Below the pieces are notes generated by a model, which saw only the letters and a list, made by a program, of their open reading frames with translations, searched no databases and was not told where the DNA came from. Shown here piece after piece: positions 57,901 through 64,000 of a stretch of DNA of 64,000 bases (the first letter of the stretch is position 1; each line of letters opens with the position of its first letter). The DNA is from Gloeopeniophorella convolvens (lineage: Eukaryota; Basidiomycota; Agaricomycetes; Russulales): the NCBI GenBank assembly GCA_022496205.1, contig WTXD01000036.1:1-64000 (forward strand). The letters run 5' to 3'. A program made the position numbers and the translations under genes.

Positions 57901-59007
57901 GACATTAACGGCGTGCGCAGCCTGTGCGGCCTTCATGGCTCGTTTAGTCTTTGATGACATGAACAGCTCTACCATTTTCTTGGCTTTTGGCGTCCGATGA
58001 TCAACTGATTCGGAAGATACTTACTGCAGAGCTTCGACTTACATAGCCTCGGTGAACACCGAGGCGCGGGAGTCAACCTTCAGCCCCTCTCAGCGATGTG
58101 GGAGTTGGGCCTTACTGTGCTCCACTTCGACATGCATACCCTGTGCTGTTTCGCGTATCGGCGAAGTGTCCTGTTCAATGTGCTTGGGTAGCCTCGGTTT
58201 CCGAGGTGGGCCTCTCGACTCGCAACGAACCTGCACTGCTGGTCGCTGCTGCTCCCGCTGGACCCTACTACCCACTTCATCGGCGCTGCGTCAGACCGAC
58301 TCATCAAACCCTGGCTGCGGCGGATCCCCCCACCACTGCGTGAGGCGTTGATGCCAAGGATCTGCATGGTGTTTAGGAGGTGTGGATTACTATAGGTGCG
58401 TTTTCCCTATGGAATGACACTTAACATCATCGATCGGCAAAGTTGGCGACAGGTGACTAATTCGCAACTGCATCTTACCACTGCGCATCACATACAGCCC
58501 ACTACGTCAAGGGCATGAAGCTTTCTCAACTTTCTTTGGAGATCCGGGTGAGCAGAGTGTAGCTTAGAATAATACCTCGCGCAGCGCCCTATGCCTCGCT
58601 ATGGGGCGTCATGCTGCGCCCCTACGTCAAGGCGGTACTGCCATATGTTCACCAGGAATCCTATCCGTGTTGGCACGTGGTGTTACCGGGCATGCCAATT
58701 TCTTCCGCCGGAAAAGAGCGTGGAATAGTCTAAATAGATGAGAAATCTATCATAATTGCGTCCGCTGGCCAGTAACAACGCGCCTCGGCCGCTAGGTACC
58801 TCGAGTCAAGCTCTGCCACTAGCACCACTGGGGGCCGCTACTGCCGCACCATTCAGCAACCGCCTCGACTGTTTATCGCCTCCTCTCTGAGTGTCGGGAT
58901 GTCCACTTGATGTCCGCTCCCATTGATCGCCAGATGGAAGCGTTCGAGGTCCTGCCGAGCGACTCCTATGATATATAACGTTAGACAATTTGTGCGCCGG
59001 CGACAAA
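54923..59007. other. Long gene-poor stretch
   Basis: Four kilobases without a gene I can support beyond the hydrophobin promoter. Minus-strand frames at 56,144-56,506 (KVLLAADVSDIDPRVRQYQ) and 57,071-57,688 (LRFVNSFGTLMCIEARRRFEE) have protein-like composition and could be isolated exons of a degraded or unrecognised gene, but no start, family motif or consistent splicing joins them. Confidence 0.4.
54998..55004 (-). promoter_or_regulatory. TATA box of the hydrophobin gene
   Basis: TATAAAG on the minus strand, about 76 bp upstream of the ATG at 54,922, with a strong context (GAAAGGTATAAAGAGG). Confidence 0.65.
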
Positions 59008-59550
59008 ATGCTGTCCCCTCACCGCTCCAAAATAGCTCACTTTGAACTGCAGTTGTTTCGAGGACGGTGTGGTCAATTTCCCCCGACCCGATCACTTGCC
59101 CCGGAGTACAGGGCGAGCACTCGAACGCCTTGCTGTGTATTTTGGGGCTTCGGTATCACGAACCGTGTACTTCTCGAGTGCGCAGAGAGGGCACAGGTAG
59201 CAGAGGGCCTGCCCGATGAAGACGATCCCTTAGTGGAACTCGCGATGAACGATTGTGATCGAGTTGTAAAGCACCTGAGCAAGTCGTGTGGGTTTTTACT
59301 TCATCACCGGATTGCCTACACCCTCGACTACGACTGCGTCATCGGAATCTGGGCAAACTACAACGCTGGTCGTTTTGACTTTCCAGCAAAGGGGCTCAGA
59401 CGCGACATTATCAGGACCATCCAAACCGAGCTCGGGATCAACCATTCGCCGCCGTGGTGCCATGATATAGAGGACCCATGGCCGTTTGTCGAACTGTACC
59501 AGTACAGGAAAGAGAGTCGGTACATGTTAGTCGCACGCTCAGCGCGGTGA
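59008..59550 (+). CDS. Unknown protein related to the 32-kb gene (about 180 aa, 5' end uncertain)
   Basis: Open frame with ATG at 59,008; a longer spliced N terminus is possible. The region from FGITNRVLLECAERAQ through DCDRVVKHLSKSCGFLLHHR, YTLDYDCVIGIWANYN, RDIIRTIQTELG and PPWCHDI aligns with ITADVLIAYADQ ... KCVNYLSDLVDW ... EHEMVLALYTNYEL ... IRKELG ... MWYYDI in the gene at 31,838-32,605. The two ends are different. A small, diverged lineage-specific family is inferred. No signal peptide; function unknown. Confidence 0.6.
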   Translation: MLSPHRSKIAHFELQLFRGRCGQFPPTRSLAPEYRASTRTPCCVFWGFGITNRVLLECAERAQVAEGLPDEDDPLVELAMNDCDRVVKHLSKSCGFLLHHRIAYTLDYDCVIGIWANYNAGRFDFPAKGLRRDIIRTIQTELGINHSPPWCHDIEDPWPFVELYQYRKESRYMLVARSAR

Positions 59551-60084
59551 CAAGGTGAGCCACAGAATCCATACTAACAGGGACCGGCTATGGCACTCAC
59601 TACTGATGTAAAGTACGCAGTATCTGCGCAGGGTAAGATGTAAACAATGACCATCCAGACGTGCGAGTTGGTGAAGGTCCAGCTGTCTAAGGAACATCTT
59701 CAAGAACCATAGTGAAGCCTGAGCTACCTCAGGTTCACTACATATTTTCTTGAATATATGTCCTTGTTTGCGACCGACGCTCCTGCGAGATGGTGCATGG
59801 ATACGCATGAATCAGAACGCAGCAGTGGCCAGGGGACAGCTCCGATCAACAGGTATTGTGAGCATTCCACATGACAGGAGTTGGCGTCGGGAGAGTCATG
59901 ATGATGACGGCCCGCACCGACCACCAGCGCCGACTGCCAGCCAGATGCGCGTCGGCGCCGCGGGCTCCGGCCCCGGACTGGGACGCCATCAGCGACCCCG
60001 CTGAGCTAGTCGGTCACTACGGCGCCGAACGGGACCCGAACCTTAACCTTCCCACTCTGATCGTTGCAGCAGCCCACACCCCCG
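59551..60084. other. Intergenic stretch before the PhyH gene
   Basis: No coding exon supported; should contain the promoter of the PhyH gene. No TATA box found. Confidence 0.4.
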
Positions 60085-61199
60085 ATGAACGCCTTGCTCA
60101 AGCAGCGCTACGACACCGACGGCTTCGTCGTCATACCCGGCCTCGTCTCGCCCCAAGAGCACACCGACCTCCTCGCCGCGACCGAGCGCACCACCGCACG
60201 CACACGCACCGGTACTTGGCCGCACGCGCGCGTCGTAGGCAAGCAGTTCCCGCCATACGGCGCGGGCAGCGACGTGTGGGGCGTGCAGCACGCGATGCAC
60301 CCCGCGCTGGGTGAGCCCGCGTTCGCGCGGTGGTACGCGGGCGCCGCGGTGCGGGACGCTGCGCGCGGACTGCTCGGCTGCGGCGACGGCGAGCTGCAAA
60401 TGGGTGGGCCTCGGTCTATCTGTGGGGGCGCACTGCGCGCGCGCTGAGCTGAAAGCACCGCCGGCAGAGCTGTTCAATATCCTCGTGAACCCGGCGTACT
60501 CCGAGTTTGCGCTGTGCTGGCATCGCGACGATGTCAAGGGCGCCGCAAGCGAGGAGGAGGAACGCGCGGCGCTCGCTGTGCGGCATTACGGGGTGCGAGC
60601 TGCTGTCCCATGTCCCATCGATGGTCGCTTATTGACACGCCTGCAGGTCCAGTGGAATACGTGAGTATGCAGCCAGCGCGCGCAGCCTCGTTCATGCCTT
60701 CGTTCACGCCTGCTGCGGTAGTGCGCTCCACGAGGACGCCTCGCTCTACGTGGTCCCTAGCTCACACCGTGTCCCTCGTACCACGGAGCAGCGCGCACTG
60801 TCTTGCGACACTACCCCGCCTGCTGATCCGCTCATCATGCCTGGTGCCATCCAAGTAACACTGCAGCGTGCGTGCACTCAGGGCATAACCTATCCCGCCG
60901 ATCGCTGATGCGTTGTATCTGTGCCTGCAGCTGGGGAGACCGTGTTTTACAACAACAACATCCTCCATTGCGCGACATACAGCCCGTCCAAGCCGCGCGC
61001 CACGCTGCACGCATGCATAGGTGACACGCGTGGCGGGTCTACGCGCGCTCGGAACATATTACAACACGGCTTAGAATGGATAAAGGAGGACACGTTCCGC
61101 GAGACGCTCAGTCCAGAGGGCAGAGGTATGCTCGAGAAACTGGTCCAGATGCAGGAATCATTGGGCACGAAAGAAGTCGAGTATTCATTGGAGGGATGA
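60085..61199 (+). CDS. Phytanoyl-CoA dioxygenase (PhyH) family Fe(II)/2-oxoglutarate oxygenase
   Basis: Five exons (60085-60403, 60468-60592, 60647-60660, 60722-60867, 60931-61199) give 290 aa. Exon 3 is a 14-nt microexon (GTCCAGTGGAATAC). The fold is clear: YDTDGFVVIPGLVSPQEH at the start, iron ligands in CWHRDDVKG (HxD) and ILHCATY (distal His), and Arg in RATLHACIG for 2-oxoglutarate. LHEDASLYVVPSSHR and QPGETVFYNNNILH are typical PhyH motifs. The substrate cannot be read from the sequence; PhyH relatives hydroxylate fatty acyl-CoA, secondary metabolites or amino acids. No peroxisomal SKL-type signal at the C terminus (YSLEG). Confidence 0.9.
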
Positions 61200-61560
61200 T
61201 GGCACCGTTATGATGAACATGTTCGCTGAGATGTAATCTTGTATGTATGATAGCCAGAATTGTCAACACGACAGGACACAATTAAATCGCCTGGACCCTG
61301 GTACATGTTCACGCATCGTGATCATTAAACTCGAGCCACAACTCGTTCATTTCCATAGGTGTGATCCGGAGCCCTACATCCAGCCTCTCGAATAACGATA
61401 TATTTTTACGACGGCATGCCCGGAAAGCTCAACCAACGGCAAAGACAGTCAAACAAACTACGAACTTTATACAGGGTTGTGGAACAGATAAACAAAACAG
61501 TGACCGGAGGCAGGTTCCTGTTCAGGAGGGATAGTCGACAAGAAAGGGGCGCACGAGTAC
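61200..61560. other. Short intergenic stretch between convergent genes
   Basis: Carries the 3' ends of the PhyH gene (+) and the SAP-like gene (-). Nothing else seen. Confidence 0.45.
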
Positions 61561-62285
61561 CTAGGCAGCTTGGCTGATCACCGTTTCGACCTTGGAGGTC
61601 TCAACGATGACAGTGGACGTTGCAACTGGTTCGGTCTCGTTAGGAACCTCTAAAACCCAAGCATGAGAAATGCCATCAGTACACGGTCTGTGGAGCAAGT
61701 AAGACACTCACCCTGGCCAGGCACCACCGCGCCATTCTCCGCGGGCTCAACATCGGCGAGCGCGTCGACCTCGTCCGTCTCCTGCTGATCCTTAGCCTCT
61801 TCCTCCTCCTCTTCGTCGGCCTTTTCGCCTTTCTTCTCGGCACCCTTCTTGCCCTTCGAGGCGGGCGCTGCGTCCGTCTTGGCTTTCTTGCTGCGGCTCT
61901 TTACAGGCGCCTCAGTTGCAGGCGCAGGCGCAGCCTTGCGCTTCGGCCGGCCGCCATCAGAGGTGGGCTCTGCGGCTGCGGCGGGCTGTTCGTCGCCCCC
62001 GCGCGCACGCTTGGTGGGCGGCCGGCGGGGCGACTCCTCTTTATCCTCAATGTTCAGCTTCAACGCCTCGTCGACTGTATTGCGGCGCGCATGCGGTCTA
62101 CGCGGTCAGTGACAATACTAGGATACGGAGCTGCGGGACGCACGGCCAGTAGTCTCGACAGCGCGGAGGAACTCGAGCATGCCCTCGCGCTTGCGCTTGC
62201 CGGGGTTCGCGCCAAAGTCGCGGCAGATCGCACGGAGCGTGTCCGCCTTGAGTTTGTCCCAAGGGATCTTTGACGAATTAGCCAT
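61561..62285 (-). CDS. SAP-like / AT-hook nuclear protein (197 aa)
   Basis: Exons 62285-62144, 62074-61712 and 61649-61561 with consistent phase. The start MANSSKIPWDKLKADTLRAI and following DFGANPGKRKREGMLEFLRAVE resemble a SAP/HeH-type helix-extension-helix DNA-binding module. The middle is basic and carries an AT-hook-like GGRPKRKA, followed by a long acidic run (DEEEEEEAKDQQETDEVDALADVE). The last exon ends TVIVETSKVETVISQAA. Basic/acidic alternation and motif pair suggest a chromatin or rRNA-processing role, but no exact family is recognised. Same strand as the next gene, 232 bp apart. Confidence 0.78.
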
Positions 62286-62517
62286 CTCGGGCGATACAGG
62301 AGAGCGAGAACGAGTGCGCGGGTGTGCGGGCGTGAGAGCTGAGTCGCTCTCCAAGTTGGACAGTCAACAGAACAGTCGCGGTTTACCGGTTTACCCGACT
62401 GTGGGAATATCGTCACGTGTTCGCATCGCATCATCGACAATTCCCTTTCCCGGCTGTTTCCGGTACCGCATCCTCAGATTGCCCTGCAAAACCCAATGGA
62501 ATACAAAAGAGCCATGA

Positions 62518-63337
62518 CTAAAGTGAAACGAGAGCAAACGCGCCCACTGCGGCGAGCACGACCAGAGGCACGCGGACCACGATGCTTGATCCAGCGTTGT
62601 TCGACGTCGTTGATGCAGCGGGGTTGAGGCCGGAGCCGGCGTTGGATGAAGAACCAGCAGTCGGGGTAGGTGCCGGCGTAGGGATGCTCGAAGTGACAAA
62701 CCCGGAAGATGAGCTCGATGCCGATGAAGATGTGGAGCTGGAAGTCGGGGAGCTGGAAGGCGCTGCTGATCCAGGGGACGGGGGCGGGCTCGGACTGCTC
62801 GACGGTGCAGCCGGCGGGGCAGACACCGGTCCGCCGCCCTGGACGATGAAGGGACCCAGTGGGGCAGTAGGGAACACGAGAGGGGTTACTTCGTAGCCCT
62901 GATTGCCAGTGCAGGCGGCGAGGCCACCGGCAATGCCGCACTGAATGTCCAAGGTAACCGACAGCTCATTGTTGATCCAATTGAGGTGCGCATCGTTCGG
63001 GCCTTCTACGAGAGTAGCTACGATGTGGCATAGAGTCAGATGGGTCGAGCATGACAAGAGAAAGAGGGCGTACCAGTCCCGATGAATGCAGGTTCGTCGA
63101 ATGTGCCCGTGAGCGAACCCGGTACGATTTCCCATGTGGTGCGGCCCTGCCCGTCTGTCCCAAGGTTCCCTACGCTCAACGGCTGAGGGTCAAAGCCGGG
63201 AATGAAAAGGGATGTATCCGCTCGGACGACTAGGTGCAGTCTGTCAATTTCGTAGAATCATGGACGTAGAACCAAACGACGTACGTTGTACTAAGAGTGG
63301 AAGCACGGCCAATGGAGTAATCTGCAGAGAACGCATG
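62518..63337 (-). CDS. GPI-anchored Ser/Pro-rich cell-surface protein
   Basis: Exon 1 begins at ATG 63,337 (MRSLQITPLAVLPTL...), a signal-peptide-like start. Exon 2 encodes RADTSLFIPGFDPQPLSVGN and EIVPGSLTGTFDEPAFIGT. After an intron (GTACGC...CGTAG) exon 3 gives TLVEGPNDAHLNWINNELSV and a Cys pair (DIQCG, AACTG). A Ser/Pro/Thr-rich stalk suited to O-glycosylation and a C-terminal hydrophobic tail (VPLVVLAAVGAFALVSL) after a small-residue site (SSNAGSGLN) are hallmarks of GPI anchoring. The first splice is uncertain: the strong donor GTACGT at 63,284 is out of phase, while GTACAA a few bases upstream fits. Common layout in basidiomycetes; role unknown. Confidence 0.78.
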
Positions 63338-63759
63338 CTTTAGGAGTAGAGAGCGTGGAGGACCTTCACAAGATCTTGCGCGGCGTGATTTGCAGCAGTA
63401 AAGTAGATGGAAAACTTCGACTCCGCCAAGCTTGCATCTTTAAGAGAGTTTGAGAAATTTGTTCCTGGTTACCGCCACGGGATTTCATTGGATCCCCTCC
63501 ACGCGAGTCTCGGTCCCGCGCGGGGAGAAACGAATAGGCTCGAGAAGCGCCAAGGGACACACGTGATGATCGCCGCGTAGTCCTGACTATTCAGCCTTGC
63601 TTCGGCCCGTGAACCTCGCATGACGGTTGGCAAACCTTCGCAAGTTCAAGTTTCGATAACTTCTTCACTGCTCTTGCTACGGCTTCTGCTCCCCCCCCCA
63701 GGTTTGGTCATCAAGTTGGTCCTACCACCTGTTATCGGCGGAAGCAGCTAGTGTCCGCC
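63338..63759. other. Divergent intergenic region
   Basis: Lies between the GPI-protein gene (-) and the gene starting at 63,760 (+), so it should hold both promoters. A C9 tract occurs at about 63,692-63,700. No TATA box seen. Confidence 0.45.
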
Positions 63760-64000
63760 ATGACTCCCTCTCCAAACGCGGGCTCATCCCCGTCCGATAC
63801 TGACGCCACAACCGTATGTGCCCTAGCAGCCAGCGCTCAAAGCAAGCAACTCAGCTCCTCATGTCGCCATCGCTCCAGTTACCCTCATGGGCAGATATAG
63901 CTTCTATGTCTAACGATGCACTATTGAGCCTCTTCCAAGCGTGCGAACACGAGTATCCTCAGCCGTTCTTCATCAAATACACTTCCGTCAGGCGGATCGC
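63760..64000 (+). CDS. Start of an unrecognised gene, cut by the window edge
   Basis: Exon 1 63760-63813 (MTPSPNAGSSPSDTDATT), intron 63814-63854 (GTATGT...CTCAG, 41 nt), exon 2 from 63,855 (LLMSPSLQLPSWADIASMSN, then LLSLFQACEHEYPQPFFIKY) running past the edge. Phase is consistent and the ATG context (GCCATGA) is good. Too little remains to identify it. Confidence 0.55.

Overview
The window is nuclear DNA of a filamentous basidiomycete, most likely an agaricomycete and possibly a polypore. The signs are dense short introns (about 45-70 nt, GTRNGT...YAG, often with a CTNAC/CTAAT branch point), a class I hydrophobin, a C2-NACHT-WD40 NOD-like receptor, F-box/LRR paralogues, a fused URA2 pyrimidine protein and GC-rich housekeeping genes. 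No bacterial operon signals, tRNA, rRNA or CRISPR were seen. Gene models were spliced by eye and each was checked for codon phase across its introns; proteins named here are recognised from family motifs only.

Layout. 1-4.7 kb: one unrecognised five-exon gene (-) and a quiet stretch with a hairpin. 4.7-10.4 kb: a C2/NACHT/15-blade WD40 receptor (-) whose blades are almost identical but whose upstream frame is broken several times. 11-23 kb is a core block: DAP1 haem-binding protein (-), NC2-alpha/BUR6 (+), GINS subunit SLD5 (-), two tandem copies of a tiny cysteine-rich gene carried on an ~860-bp duplication that also copied the 5' end of SLD5, then URA2 (+, nine exons, 2,248 aa). 23-38.5 kb is an accessory block: three related ~180-aa genes in a row, two F-box/LRR paralogues on a segmental duplication, an unknown three-exon gene whose relative lies at 59 kb, a tafazzin fragment abutting a copy of one of the ~180-aa genes, and an ankyrin-repeat remnant. 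38.8-53 kb is a second core block: a Ser/Pro-rich protein (+), a DnaJ/CAJ1-type co-chaperone (+), NBS1 of the MRN complex (-), EMC8/9 (+) and a protein with five dsRBD-like modules (-). 53-59.6 kb: class I hydrophobin (-), a gene-poor stretch, and the relative of the 32-kb gene. 60-64 kb: a PhyH dioxygenase (+), a SAP/AT-hook-like nuclear protein (-), a GPI-anchored surface protein (-) and the start of a gene running off the edge (+).

How the parts relate. DNA replication, repair and transcription are represented by SLD5, NBS1 and NC2-alpha, de novo pyrimidine synthesis by URA2, haem/sterol biology by DAP1 and ER membrane insertion by EMC8. NBS1 has two MluI cell-cycle boxes just upstream. 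The accessory blocks hold lineage-specific, duplicated genes (NLR, F-box, ~180-aa family, small Cys-rich proteins, hydrophobin) of the kind linked to recognition, turnover and cell-surface roles.

A caution: nine reading-frame breaks (in the NLR, the NC2-alpha tail and one F-box copy) would all be repaired by adding exactly one base. That uniform direction suggests dropped bases in the assembly at least in NC2-alpha, so broken genes here should not be called pseudogenes without read-level checks.
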